Below are positions 1-8,470 of a DNA stretch of 64,000 nucleotides, one piece after another (position 1 is the stretch's first letter; the number at the start of each line of letters is the position of its first letter). Below the pieces are notes generated by a model. That model was not told the origin of the DNA and did no database searches. It saw nothing but the letters and a program-made list of their open reading frames with translations. The position numbers were made by a program, and so were the translations under genes. This stretch comes from Streptomyces atroolivaceus. Lineage in GTDB: Bacteria; Actinomycetota; Actinomycetes; Streptomycetales; Streptomycetaceae. Location: positions 280,305 through 344,304 of the forward strand of contig NZ_JNXG01000006.1 of NCBI RefSeq assembly GCF_000717025.1, written 5' to 3'.

Positions 1-122
1 CGTGCGTCCCGGCACAGCACGGCGGCCACGGCCTCCGGGTCTGCCCGGTGATGGCGAGGGCCTCACGGTGATAGGGCTCGGCGGGGTCGCCGAAGACCAT
101 CTCGCGCAGGTAGACGCGCCCG

Positions 123-365
123 TTGTCGACCTGGGTCCGGTGCGCCGTCCCGGACAAGAGCGCCCATGCGCTCAACCGCAGAAAGCCCGGATCCCGGGGT
201 GACCGGCCACCGCGCTTCGACCCGGCCGACTATCGCGAGCGCAAGGCGGTGGAGTGCGGGATCAGCCGCCTCAAGAAGAACCGCGCTGTCGCCATGCGAT
301 ACCGCACGCTCGCGGTCCGCTACGAGGCGACCTCCTGCGTCACGGCCATCAACGAACGACTGTGA
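123..365 (+). pseudogene. IS5-family transposase, C-terminal remnant
   Basis: The reading ends with a recognisable IS5-type C-terminus: a Gly/Arg linker, then RPPRFDPADYRERKAVECG and SRLKKNRAVAMRYRTLAVRY, matching the usual 'FDPxxYRxRNxVER..NRLKQ.R..ATRYDK' block around the last catalytic Glu. The same frame hits stops upstream within the window, so only the tail survives. It is probably inactive and is one of many such scars in the first 40 kb. Confidence 0.7.
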
Positions 366-375
366 CCCTCGACCA

Positions 376-915
376 TCACGCGATGGGGTCCACGTTCCAC
401 GTCTCCGGCAGGTCGCTGCCGCAGAAGACGCAGACGAAGTCGTCTTCGCGCACGATGTTGTGCTCCTGGCAGCCAGAACACCGACGGAACACCACCTCGT
501 GGGTGAAGCCGGAGGGCCGTTCGAGCCCTACGTCGTCCAGAGCACGAGCGACTTCCGACCAGGAGCCGATGTCGGGGCAATAGCCGGTGGACTGATTGCT
601 GATCTCGCTCACGGCCCACCGGTCCGCCTCGCGCACGAAACCGATCTCGCCGGCACTCAAAACCATGGCTCCGCCGGCACAAGCCACGTGCTCGCTCCGT
701 CGCGGCGCCAGCCGAAGCGCACCGTCCGCGCCGACCACGAAGGTGAACGGCTCGGCCAGCTCCGCCGCCGATCGCCCAGCGATCCAGTCGCCGAATTCAG
801 CTGCCGAGCTGATCCGGCACCCGCCGCTGCCAGGCCGGACCGCAGCCTTCAACTCGACCGGTCCGACGTATCGGTAACCCCGCCCCCGCGCACTCACGTC
901 AGCCAACCAGACCAC
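376..915 (-). CDS. Hypothetical protein with C-terminal zinc-ribbon-like Cys pairs
   Basis: About 179 residues with no named function. The middle is a compact alpha/beta region and the last 40 residues hold two CxxC pairs (CSGC and CVFC, about 15 residues apart), which suggests a structural zinc site. The start is uncertain: GTG at 915 lies directly after GGAG, ATG at 960 has no clear ribosome site, and a later TTG is better spaced. It ends 10 bases from the transposase scar, so it may mark the edge of an old insertion. Coding quality looks good and there is no internal stop. Confidence 0.6.
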   Translation of the reverse strand: MVWLADVSARGRGYRYVGPVELKAAVRPGSGGCRISSAAEFGDWIAGRSAAELAEPFTFVVGADGALRLAPRRSEHVACAGGAMVLSAGEIGFVREADRWAVSEISNQSTGYCPDIGSWSEVARALDDVGLERPSGFTHEVVFRRCSGCQEHNIVREDDFVCVFCGSDLPETWNVDPIA

Positions 916-998
916 CTCCGAACACGCCCTGGTTGCCAGGCTATTCACCGGCCTGGGCATGGGTGGGGATTTTGGTGTGTCAGTGCTTGACGGAGAGG

Positions 999-1433
999 CT
1001 AGCGAGGTGCCGCGAGTACGTCCCGGAGTACGTTCTCGAGCGTGACGCGGGCCAGCTCGTGCCTCAGGGTCTCCTCGATGCCCTCGTAGATGCCCTGCAT
1101 CGCCGGCTGGATGCCGTGACCCACCACGCATCCCTGGTCCGGGGTGGTGCGGTGCATCGCGAACAGCGGGCCGGATTCCACTGCCTCGTACACGTCGAGC
1201 AGGGTCATCGACTCCAGCTCGCGCGCCAGCGACCAGCCCGCGCCTACTCCCCGCCGGGACTGCACGAGCCCGGCCCTGCGCAACTCGCCGAGCAGCCGCC
1301 TGATCACCACGGGGTTGGTGTTCGCGCTGGTCGCGATCTGCTCGGAGGTGGCGACCTCATGGCCCTGGCGCTGGTAGAGACCGATCCAGGCCAGCGCGTG
1401 GGCGGCGATGGTCAGCCTGCTGTTGGCGCTCAT
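999..1433 (-). CDS. Rrf2-family transcriptional regulator
   Basis: 144-residue DNA-binding regulator. The N-terminal winged helix (about residues 5-70, SRLTIAAHALAWI then TSEQIATSANTNPVVIRRLL) and the effector half with TPDQGCVVGHGIQPAMQ match Rrf2/YwnA-like repressors. Only one Cys is present in that region, so it is unlikely to hold a three-Cys Fe-S cluster like IscR or NsrR. The ATG at 1433 follows GGAGAAG. It is divergent from the SDR gene at 1561 across a 127-base region full of repeated 8-mers, so it probably represses that gene and itself. Confidence 0.85.
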   Translation of the reverse strand: MSANSRLTIAAHALAWIGLYQRQGHEVATSEQIATSANTNPVVIRRLLGELRRAGLVQSRRGVGAGWSLARELESMTLLDVYEAVESGPLFAMHRTTPDQGCVVGHGIQPAMQGIYEGIEETLRHELARVTLENVLRDVLAAPR

Positions 1434-1463
1434 GGACTTCTCCTCTCGGCCGCAACGCCTCAT

Positions 1464-1528
1464 GTTACGACAGCGCAGTCGTAACAGCAAAGGTTGCAAC
1501 AGAGTGTTGTAACAATTAACGTTGCGAC
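1464..1528. promoter_or_regulatory. Clustered operator repeats between Rrf2 gene and SDR gene
   Basis: GTTACGAC (1464-1471) and GTCGTAAC (1478-1485) form a perfect inverted repeat with a 6-base spacer. GTTGCAAC (1493-1500, itself palindromic), GTTGTAAC (1506-1513) and GTTGCGAC (1521-1528) follow as near-direct copies. Five copies of one 8-mer between two divergent genes is what a locally acting Rrf2 repressor would use. The binding role is inferred. Confidence 0.6.
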
Positions 1529-1560
1529 TACGAGGAAGATCGATCAACGAGGTGAGAAGA

Positions 1561-2316
1561 ATGAGCAAGCCACTCACGGGCAAGGTCGCCCTGGTTACCG
1601 GGGGGTCGCGCGGACTGGGAGCTGCGACCGTACGACTGCTGGCCGAGCAGGGCGCCGATGTCGCTTTCACCTATGCCAGCTCCGAGAGGCAGGCGCAGGC
1701 TGTCGTAGACGGGGTGCAGGGCAAAGGGGCGAAGGCCGTCGCCTTCAGGACCGACCAGGCGGACACGAGCCGGGCGCCGGCGCTGATCGACGACGTGGTT
1801 GCGCACTTCGGCGGCCTGGACATCCTCGTCAACAACGCGGCGATCTCGGTGGAGCAGGGCCGCACGGTTGACGACCCGGACGCTGACACCGCCGCACTGG
1901 ACCGAATGCACGCCACCAACTACCTCGGCGTGATCGCCGTCATCCGGGCTGCCTCCCGCGTGCTGCGCGCAGGCGGCCGCATCATCACGGTGAGTTCCGG
2001 ACTGGGCTCCCGGGTCGGCGCCCCGGGCCTGGCCGACTACTCGGCGACCAAGTCAGGGATCGAGAGGTACACCATGGGGGTCGCACGCGACCTCGGGCCC
2101 CGGAACATCACGGCCAACGTCGTGGAGGCCGGACTGATGGAGGGCGGCATGCAACCGCCGGCCCCCGAGACCCTCAAGGCCCTGGTCAGCTCGCTGTCCC
2201 TGCAACGCATGGGGCACCCCGACGAGATCGCTGCGGCGATCGGCTTCCTGGCGAGCCCCGCCGCGTCATACGTCACGGGCGCGGTGCTGGACGCCCACGG
2301 TGGCTACAACGCCTGA
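1561..2316 (+). CDS. SDR-family NAD(P)-dependent oxidoreductase
   Basis: 251-residue classical short-chain dehydrogenase. Visible motifs are the cofactor loop TGGSRGLG near residue 14, NNAA near residue 92, the catalytic Ser in TVSSG and the YSATK active-site Tyr/Lys. It resembles 3-oxoacyl-ACP reductase-like SDRs, but its substrate cannot be told from sequence. The ATG at 1561 was chosen for the clean start of the Rossmann fold. Rrf2-SDR pairs are common in actinobacteria, so expression is probably controlled by the divergent regulator. A hairpin follows 17 bases after the stop. Confidence 0.88.
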   Translation: MSKPLTGKVALVTGGSRGLGAATVRLLAEQGADVAFTYASSERQAQAVVDGVQGKGAKAVAFRTDQADTSRAPALIDDVVAHFGGLDILVNNAAISVEQGRTVDDPDADTAALDRMHATNYLGVIAVIRAASRVLRAGGRIITVSSGLGSRVGAPGLADYSATKSGIERYTMGVARDLGPRNITANVVEAGLMEGGMQPPAPETLKALVSSLSLQRMGHPDEIAAAIGFLASPAASYVTGAVLDAHGGYNA

Positions 2317-2333
2317 ACCAGAACCCCTGCCGT

Positions 2334-2365
2334 GCGCCCCGAAGCACATCGCCCCTTCGGGGCGC
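2334..2365 (+). terminator. Hairpin downstream of the SDR gene
   Basis: An 11-bp perfect stem (GCGCCCCGAAG with CTTCGGGGCGC) with a 10-base loop, starting 17 bases after the SDR stop. It has no U-tract, as is common in Streptomyces. Confidence 0.6.
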
Positions 2366-2379
2366 GCACCGCCGACGCC

Positions 2380-2570
2380 CCCGCGAGAAGGCGTACGACT
2401 CGAAGGCTGTGGGCGGTGAGCTGCGACACCGCTGCATCCAGGCGCTGATCTCACGCAAGGGCCCCGAACATCAAAGGCCGGCAGCTCCCCCAGGGCCTGT
2501 CCGGACCGATCATGTTCGGAGCCGGCTGAAGCCGGTCTGGCCCAGGTCAGGACTGGCAACGGAGACTTAA
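2380..2570 (+). pseudogene. Transposase fragment (IS5-type DDE core)
   Basis: One frame reads EKAYDSKAVGGELRHRCIQ then ALISRKGPEH, matching the 'DKAYDS..LR..LR.RGI.PVI.RK' segment near the second catalytic Asp of IS5-family transposases. No start and no flanking domains are present. It is a short scar only. Confidence 0.55.
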
Positions 2571-3713
2571 GCACTTGTCGGCCCCGGTCCGGACCGGATC
2601 ACCAGCACGACCGCAGGTCTTGTACGTGCTCTGGGGAGTGCCGGCCCTCTCCCCTACCCAGGCCGGTCCGGACCAGTAAGCCGGGGTCCGCGTCCCACGG
2701 CGAGGCGGCGATGTGCACCCGCTGGGTGCCGGGGATGCCCACCTCGACGAGGACCCCGCTGCGGAACATCCACAGACCGAACAAGTCGTCGTCCTCGTCG
2801 TGCAGCATGACCTGCCCGCCCGCCGGCTCCTCCTGCGATGTTCAGCGGCAAGCCGAAGGCCGGCTGTGGCTGCAGCAGGACCACGTACACCGCGAGCGGC
2901 AGCGGCCAGTTCACCGCCACGATCGGCTCCAACGATGCTGTAGCTATCTACGTCGGCGCGACCGGTGGGGAGGGACGTGGCGAGGGGACAGCACGACGGA
3001 CGTCTCCTACAGCACCGAGAAGAACTGGACGGCGTACAACCAAGTCGCCTGCTGTTGTGACTGAGCGCTGTAGACGGCCCCCTGAACATACTGATCGGCC
3101 CAGGTACGCGGGCGGTAGCAGGGGCCGGGTAAGTACTCGGTGCATGGTGGCGGGATTCAGGTCCTGCCCGGTCAAGGCGCCCGCGTGGTTGAACACCACT
3201 CCGGGCGAACCGATCGTGGGTCCATGAATACGGCCGCGCCTTGGGAACGGCTGAGTCCCGCCCCAGATCTCGCTCCTTACACCCCTCGCGGCGGCCTCTG
3301 ACGGCGGCCACGCGCGTCCGGTCAGCCGGAGCACGATCTGCTCGTGGACGACGCTCGTCACTGGGGATCGCAGTGGTGAACAGCTCACGGGCAAAAAAAA
3401 GGGGGGTAAGGCCGCCACGGACGCCCAGGTCCTTGCAACGGACGTGGATACGGGCCTGGCGTCCATCGCACAGCGCTGCCTCGTGCGCGGTAATGGCAGG
3501 GCCCTTCGGGTCTCCCTTTGCTCGAAGTTCTCCCAGTAGCGGGCGAAACGCCAAAGCGGCGTCGGCCCCGTCTGTGACGACCATCAGGCGATACACCGGC
3601 CCGCACTCCATGCAGAGCACCCGACACGATGGCGGCCAGGTACGTTTTGGCGCTCTCTCTCCAGACTGGCGTGATCCGCTCGAACACCTCGGACCTGCTG
3701 CTGTACTGCGGAG
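2571..3713. other. Gene-poor stretch with possible decayed ORF
   Basis: No intact gene is convincing here. On the minus strand between about 3400 and 3690 a protein-like reading (VFERITPVWRESAKTYLAAI, then after a frame change MECGPVYRLMVVTDGADAAL and ITAHEAALCDGRQARIHV) may be a frameshifted small gene. A run of eight A followed by six G near 3394 lies at its distal end. On the plus strand short readings such as TDVSYSTEKNWTAYNQV (near 3000) look protein-like but lack context. Long open frames on the minus strand here are GC-driven. Confidence 0.3.
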
Positions 3714-4145
3714 GTGACGAAACAACAGCAGTGCACCGTAGTACGAACCGGGCAGTACGACGGCGTTCAGGGAGGCACCTTCGCCACCGGCATCAGCGCC
3801 CAGTCCGCCGGCGCCCAGGCGCTGTGCCTCCACCAGCTGGTGATGCCCGCCGGCAGCAGGGGCCGCCCTCACCTGCACGAGGGACATGAGTCCGCCATTT
3901 TCATCCAGTCCGGGCAGGTCGAGGTCTGGTACGGCCGGGACCTGACCGAACACGTCCTCCTGCGCGCCGGCGATTACATCCACATCCCGGCCGACACCCC
4001 GCACCTGCCGGTCAACACGGGCGAGCAGGACATGACCTGTCTGGTCGCCCGGACCGACCCTCAGGAGCAGGAAGGTGTCCGTCTCCTGGACCTTCCCGCC
4101 TGGCTGGCCACCCGCATCGGCCCCCTGACCGTCGGAAACGGTTGA
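3714..4145 (+). CDS. Cupin-domain protein
   Basis: 143 residues forming one small cupin barrel. Cupin motif 1 is seen around residue 50-70 (RPHLHEGHESAIFIQSGQVE) and motif 2 around residue 85-100 (AGDYIHIPADTPHLPVN). The His pair and Glu of motif 1 and the His of motif 2 can bind one metal. Such proteins are sugar isomerases, dioxygenases or sensors, and the substrate is not evident. The GTG start at 3714 abuts GGAG, which is tight, so initiation is not certain. It has no operon partner and is flanked by transposase scars. Confidence 0.75.
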   Translation: MTKQQQCTVVRTGQYDGVQGGTFATGISAQSAGAQALCLHQLVMPAGSRGRPHLHEGHESAIFIQSGQVEVWYGRDLTEHVLLRAGDYIHIPADTPHLPVNTGEQDMTCLVARTDPQEQEGVRLLDLPAWLATRIGPLTVGNG

Positions 4146-4436
4146 CGAACAACCCTCTGCCTCAGGGCCAGGCCGCCCCCTCGGCTCAAAGGTTCTGTCC
4201 GGCCGATCTTGGGCTCTGAGGAAGATGCTGCTCATGAATGACGTCCGAAGGGGCCGTGCCGCGTGGAACGCCAGCTCCGCTTCGGCCGCGTGAACGCGGC
4301 TGGGGACGACCTGGGTGCGCTATCGCGACGTCCCCGGACTGTCGGGGCCGCAAATGCGGCCATCCGCGCGCTCGAACGGGAACGACTGGGCACAGTCTTC
4401 ACATGCTCTGTGGTGGTCGATCATGGAGTCGTAATA

Positions 4437-4720
4437 CGTCGCCATGAACTGTGCGATCGCGAGTGGGAGTTCGTCCAGCGCTGCTGCCCTCATGGTTGCC
4501 GGGGCGAAGGCGACTGGACAGCCGCAAAGTCATCAACAGGATCGTGTGGAAGTTCCGAACCGGGTCTGCCTGGCGGGAGGTTCCTGGCCGGTACGGACCG
4601 TGGGCCACGCTGCATACCCGTTTCCGCAGGTGGGCGGCGGACGGTACGTTCGAGCGGATGCTCCGGGCAGCCCAGGCCACGGCGCCGCGGAGGGCGACAT
4701 CGATGGGCTGGTGTCTGTCG
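4437..4720 (+). pseudogene. IS5-family transposase, frameshifted N-terminal part
   Basis: RRHELCDREWEFVQRCCP (one frame) is followed in another frame by RKVINRIVWKFRTGSAWREV and PGRYGPWATLHTRFRRWAAD. Together these form the typical N-terminal DUF4096-like domain of IS5 transposases ('xHxLTDxEWxxIxPLLP ... ILWxLRTGxxWRDLPxRYG'). The reading is split by a frameshift and the catalytic core is missing. Confidence 0.7.
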
Positions 4721-5264
4721 CGGTGTGCCGGCGTTCGTCGGGCAGGACATCGCCCCTCAGGGAACATGAGCGTGAGTGGCTGTGGCCACATGCTTTCAGG
4801 CCCGTGCGCTTCACCGTGCGAGCCACGAGATGCGGTCCTCCCGCAAAGATCGCACAGGTGGAAGCGTTCATGGAACTGTTCAAGTGCTCGAAAGATGCGG
4901 GGTAGCAGCGTCGTCATGGCATGAGTCCCACACTTTGAGCACCTCGCGATCACCTGCAAGACCGTCACCGAGGTCGCCGACCAGCTCTCCGCCTCCCAGC
5001 CAGAATCACCCGAGCATCGGGACAGCTCACGCGCCCTCACAGAGTTCAACGAAGCGACCGGCTGGCTCCGGGCCAGAGGAGTCTGTCGCCGCTCGGCCAC
5101 GAACTACTGTCCAGGAACGTCGAGGGCACCCGAGCCAAGCTGAACGCCTTGTCAAGCTCGGTGTGCTCACCGAAGCCGACACATGCAACTTCGTCAGGGC
5201 ACATCAGCCGACGACGGGTTGTCCAGCTCACCCGGAAAAAGGGCACCAGCCAGCGGACGTCTGC
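4721..5264. other. No clear gene
   Basis: About 540 bases between the transposase scar and the GNAT gene. A plus-strand reading near 4935-5090 (HFEHLAITCKTVTEVADQLS) looks protein-like but has no start and is not recognised. It may be the tail of a lost gene. Confidence 0.3.
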
Positions 5265-5918
5265 TCAGATCTCCAGCCTCTGCGGCGGAACCTCGCGGAC
5301 CAGACTGGTCAGCGGACCGTGCGTGCGCCACCCCAGCGACTCGTAGAGCGCCCGCCCCTCGGCCGTCGCGGCCAGCACAGCGGACGAGGAGCCCGTGGCA
5401 ACAGCAGCGTTCTCAAGCGTCCGCACGACGAGGCTGCCAAGTCCCTTGCGACGGTGCGCCGACGAAGTCTCGACCTGGTCGAAGACAGCGGTGCGCCCAG
5501 GATCAGGCATCGCCACCTGACCACGGGCGGCGAACGCACCATCCTCCGTCACAACGAGCACCCGCGTGACGCCGCCCCGCGCCCACGTACGTACCTGGTA
5601 GCCATCGGGGGCCAATGCGGCGTTCGTGTACAGCAGCGTCGACATCAGGAAACCGTCGTCATCAAGGCGCCAGCCGGGCGCCGCCCACGAGGCGACGGTC
5701 TGCGGCGGCAAGAAGAGCTTGAGCCAGGTGTTCGGGACGGTAACCGTCTCCGTGAGTTCACGGACCAGAGACTCGTCAGCATCCGTCAGCACGTGCCGGG
5801 TGACATGACTGGTCAGCCCGACGTCGACGGTGAAGCCCCAGGGCTCGGACACCGGCGGCGCGGCTCCGCGTGAGACAACCCAGCCCTCCACCCATGAACG
5901 TACGACTTCGACGTCCAT
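5265..5918 (-). CDS. GNAT-family N-acetyltransferase
   Basis: 217 residues. The C-terminal half holds the acetyl-CoA binding signature: a beta strand, then ETSSAHRRKGLGSLVVRTLE (motif A, consensus R/QxxGxG/A) near residue 155 and ALYESLGWRTHG near residue 195. The N-terminal half resembles the extra domain seen in two-part GNATs. The acyl acceptor is unknown. The ATG at 5918 has GGAGGG at good spacing. It stands alone between two transposase remnants. Confidence 0.85.
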   Translation of the reverse strand: MDVEVVRSWVEGWVVSRGAAPPVSEPWGFTVDVGLTSHVTRHVLTDADESLVRELTETVTVPNTWLKLFLPPQTVASWAAPGWRLDDDGFLMSTLLYTNAALAPDGYQVRTWARGGVTRVLVVTEDGAFAARGQVAMPDPGRTAVFDQVETSSAHRRKGLGSLVVRTLENAAVATGSSSAVLAATAEGRALYESLGWRTHGPLTSLVREVPPQRLEI

Positions 5919-6039
5919 GCGGATCCCTCCGTAATGAGTGCAGAACGCAACTGCACATTACACGGAGAGCCTTACCAAGAGGTCGCAACCGACGACGCCA
6001 TAGATCAGGTCTCCTGCCCCACCCTCCTTCGAGAGGCCG

Positions 6040-6330
6040 CGGCGTCGCCCTGACGCCGTCCTCGCCGACAGCGGCTGCGGATGCGGGTGCGGCTACGGCA
6101 AATGCCGTCGTCCGGTCCGAGTCCTCGGAGCCAGGCCGCTGATCGCACGGCGGGGCACTGAGCACGGCTCTGGGCCGGGCTGGGCGCCCGAAGCTGGATC
6201 TTCGAGCGCGCGTTCGCCCACCTGCGCTGGTTCCGGCGTCTACGGATCCACTGGGAGATTCGAGACGACATCCACGAAGCTTTCCTGACCATGGGGTGTC
6301 CACCGATCTGCTGGCGACGCCTTGCTCCCC
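6040..6330 (+). pseudogene. IS5-family transposase, C-terminal remnant
   Basis: The frame reads RRPVRVLGARPLIARRGTEH, then FERAFAHLRWFRRLRIHWEI and RDDIHEAFLTMG. This is the closing block of an IS5-type transposase ('VVERTFAWLHxFRRLRIRWExRxDIHEAFLxL'), with the catalytic Glu in FERAFAH. The upstream part is scrambled. A 51-base repeat lies 60 bases downstream and could be the element's end. Confidence 0.75.
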
Positions 6331-6374
6331 GCCCGGCCAGGCTGGCCGACGGCGCACGAGGGCGACTGGCGCCC

Positions 6375-6626
6375 TCACTCCCAACTGGTCTCCGGGATAT
6401 GGCTGTGTGCGTGCATACCCCACCCTTCGCGATCATGCCTGGAGGAGTGGTCCGCAACCATGCCTTCCCAGGACCGATCCGGCCACCACAGAGCTCCGTG
6501 CTCCTCGTGAAGGTGATCGTGGAGAGCCTTGAGGGCGACCGGATCCGTGACCCGCGTGAGGACGTGGAAGGGCCACTTCTCCCGTCCGGAAAAGATCCGG
6601 CTCTGCCTGATCTTCCACCTGCCCAT
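6375..6626 (-). CDS. Possible small hypothetical protein
   Basis: 83-residue open frame from ATG 6626 (MGRWKIRQSRIF...), rich in His and Trp, with no recognised family. It overlaps the 51-base repeat at its 3' end, so it may be a chance frame inside insertion-sequence debris. Confidence 0.25.
   Translation of the reverse strand: MGRWKIRQSRIFSGREKWPFHVLTRVTDPVALKALHDHLHEEHGALWWPDRSWEGMVADHSSRHDREGWGMHAHSHIPETSWE
6388..6438 (+). repeat. 51-base repeat, copy 1 (possible IS end)
   Basis: Matches 14376-14326 on the opposite strand at 45 of 51 positions. The last 21 positions, ending in CGCGATCATGC, are identical. It lies just past a transposase C-terminus, as an IS terminal region would. Confidence 0.6.
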
Positions 6627-6990
6627 GAACACCCCCTTGCCGACGCCGACATCATGCGGCATCGGCAGACTGGCATCAAGAGCGGGCGGCAGCAGTCGCG
6701 AAGGCGGAACTTGCGCACCTGTAAGGTCTGCTGAGGCTGCCGGCCGGCCGACTGAAGGACCAGCCGGAGGAGACCGGCGGGCGAGGTCTTGGGCACCTGC
6801 CCGTACGGACGGCCGATCCGGCGCGGCCCGGCGCAGCGGCAGCCCTGTCCGGACCGGCGCTGCGACGGCGGGATCCGAAGTGGCAGGAGTTCGCGGCCGC
6901 CTCGAACTCACCCCGCCGTCCGCAACGACCATGGCTGCGGGACCCGTGACGAGGACGGGGCCCGCAGTCGGCCGTTTCACCGGGCAGAGG
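6627..6990. other. No gene recognised
   Basis: About 360 bases between the transposase debris and the xylanase stop. The open frames seen are long only because GC content is high. No hairpin stands out. Confidence 0.4.
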
Positions 6991-7716
6991 TCAGCCGCTG
7001 ACCGTGATGTTCGAGCTTCCGCTGCTCTGGTAACCCTCGGTGGCCATGATCATGTAGTACCTGAACTGGCCCATGTTCATGCCCGCGCGGGCCCAGGCGT
7101 CGAAGTGGTTGCCGGTGGTGATGGTGCCGGAGCCGCTGGTCACCTTCGACTGCCGGACGCTCCAGTACTGCTGGAAGGTCTTGGTGCCTTCCACGGAGGG
7201 GGCGTTGTACCGGGTCGTCTGGTAGATGTCGTACGTGCCGCCGTCACTGGAGACGGTGCCCTTGTGGGTGCCGGTGGGCCTATAGCTGCCCCAGTTGTCG
7301 ACGATGTAGTACTCCACCAGCGGGTTGGAGGTCCATCCGTAGAGGCAGCCGTAGCCGTTGCCCGACGGGTTGAAGTAGCCGCCGTAGCGAACCGTCCTGC
7401 GTCCGCCGGTACTCCAGCCCTTGCCGGCGACGAAGTTGCCGCAGTTGGTCCACCTGGTGCTGTAACTGCCGCCACCGTTGAGCGTCATGGAGACGGAGCC
7501 GCCACCGTCGGTCCAGAACGAGTAGTACAAGCCGTCGCTGCCGGTTTGGTTGGTAGTGATGGTGGTGGCGGCGTGTGCGGTACCGGGCAGCAGCAGCCCG
7601 GACGCGGTTGCGAGCGCGACGGTGCCGGCGCCGCCGAGGAAGCCTCGTCGGCTCCAGCCGTTGAGGGGAGCGGAGTTCTGCTGGATCTGGTCCTGCTGCG
7701 TGCCGTCCTGCTGCAT
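6991..7716 (-). CDS. xlnC: Endo-1,4-beta-xylanase, GH11, Tat-secreted
   Basis: 241-residue secreted enzyme that cleaves internal xylan linkages outside the cell. The N-terminus holds a twin-arginine signal (SRRGFL at residues 22-27, then a hydrophobic stretch and GTAHA cleavage region near residue 49). The rest is one GH11 jelly roll: nucleophile Glu135 in PLVEYY and acid/base Glu227 in [11 protein letters not shown]. There is no cellulose- or xylan-binding module, so the length fits XlnC of S. lividans (known to be Tat-dependent) better than XlnB. ATG 7716 follows GGAGG. Palindromes far upstream (7927, 8059) suggest substrate-controlled repression. Confidence 0.92.
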   Translation of the reverse strand: MQQDGTQQDQIQQNSAPLNGWSRRGFLGGAGTVALATASGLLLPGTAHAATTITTNQTGSDGLYYSFWTDGGGSVSMTLNGGGSYSTRWTNCGNFVAGKGWSTGGRRTVRYGGYFNPSGNGYGCLYGWTSNPLVEYYIVDNWGSYRPTGTHKGTVSSDGGTYDIYQTTRYNAPSVEGTKTFQQYWSVRQSKVTSGSGTITTGNHFDAWARAGMNMGQFRYYMIMATEGYQSSGSSNITVSG

Positions 7717-7911
7717 GCGTCCTCCAGATGAAGGCTGGTGGGGCCGGGCGGCTTCTGCTGTCCGGCGGCCTTGCATGAAACACGGCGGGGGTCGCCCGTC
7801 GTCGTGCGGTGACAACCGGCCGCCATCCCCGGTCACATGACGCGCGGGGAACGACGTACTCCTGCCGTTCGGTGGCCACAGTTTTCGCAAAGCCTCATGA
7901 ACCTGTCAATA

Positions 7912-7940
7912 CTTTCGGCAACCTTTCGGAAATATTTCCG
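7912..7940. promoter_or_regulatory. Palindromic operator-like site upstream of xlnC
   Basis: CGGAAATATTTCCG at 7927-7940 is a perfect 14-bp palindrome, preceded by two CTTTCGG copies (7912 and 7923). It lies about 210 bases upstream of the xylanase ATG. AT-rich palindromes with GAAA/TTTC arms are typical of sugar-responsive repressor sites in Streptomyces xylanase promoters. Confidence 0.5.
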
Positions 7941-8058
7941 TTGACCAGAAGGATCTCGGCGAGGACATCCTCGCTGGTCAACAAGCCTCTCACGCGAACT
8001 GGCGCGAGGGATAGGATGAGAGTCCAGAGGGACAGGACGCAGGCATGGAAGCAGACTT

Positions 8059-8069
8059 CGAAACTTTCG
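8059..8069. promoter_or_regulatory. CGAAACTTTCG box
   Basis: An 11-base near-palindrome (CGAAA-C-TTTCG), about 340 bases upstream of xlnC. From memory, this resembles boxes described upstream of Streptomyces xylanase genes. The link to xlnC is inferred. Confidence 0.45.
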
Positions 8070-8470
8070 AACAAGCGTAGACGCGACCACGTCGGCCTGC
8101 CACCGAACGAATGGTGCGGTGCCGCGCGCGCCCTCGAATCCGTCAGCCTCGCCTGGCCGACAGGCCCTGCCTCTCACGTCGACGAGGCCGCGGGTGCCTT
8201 CGATGTCCTGGCGTCGGTCGCCGGCACCGACCTCTCGACTGTGTACAGCACCCACAGGCGGCACCACCTGCCCGGGCCGAGGCCCTCCTTCCGGACCTCG
8301 ACGTGACCGGACGCCTCGGCACCTCGGCCTCGGGGCGGCGGGCGGAATGAAGCGAGCACACCACCCGTCGCCAGCTTCTGATGGCTCGCGGGACGGTGAC
8401 AGCACCTTCCGCCGCGTTCTGCAGAGATACGGCAACCGACGAGGCGTCCACAACCGTCGCCGGCCGGGTA
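8070..8470. other. No gene recognised
   Basis: About 400 bases between the xlnC upstream region and the end of the MFS gene. One plus-strand reading (LESVSLAWPTGPASHVDEAA, near 8130) is protein-like but has no clear start and no known family. Confidence 0.3.

Noticed and set aside
2547..4235. A 562-codon minus-strand frame across 2.5-4.2 kb
   Set aside because: It crosses the cupin gene in antisense and has no domain. Only the part near 3400-3690 looks protein-like and is reported separately.
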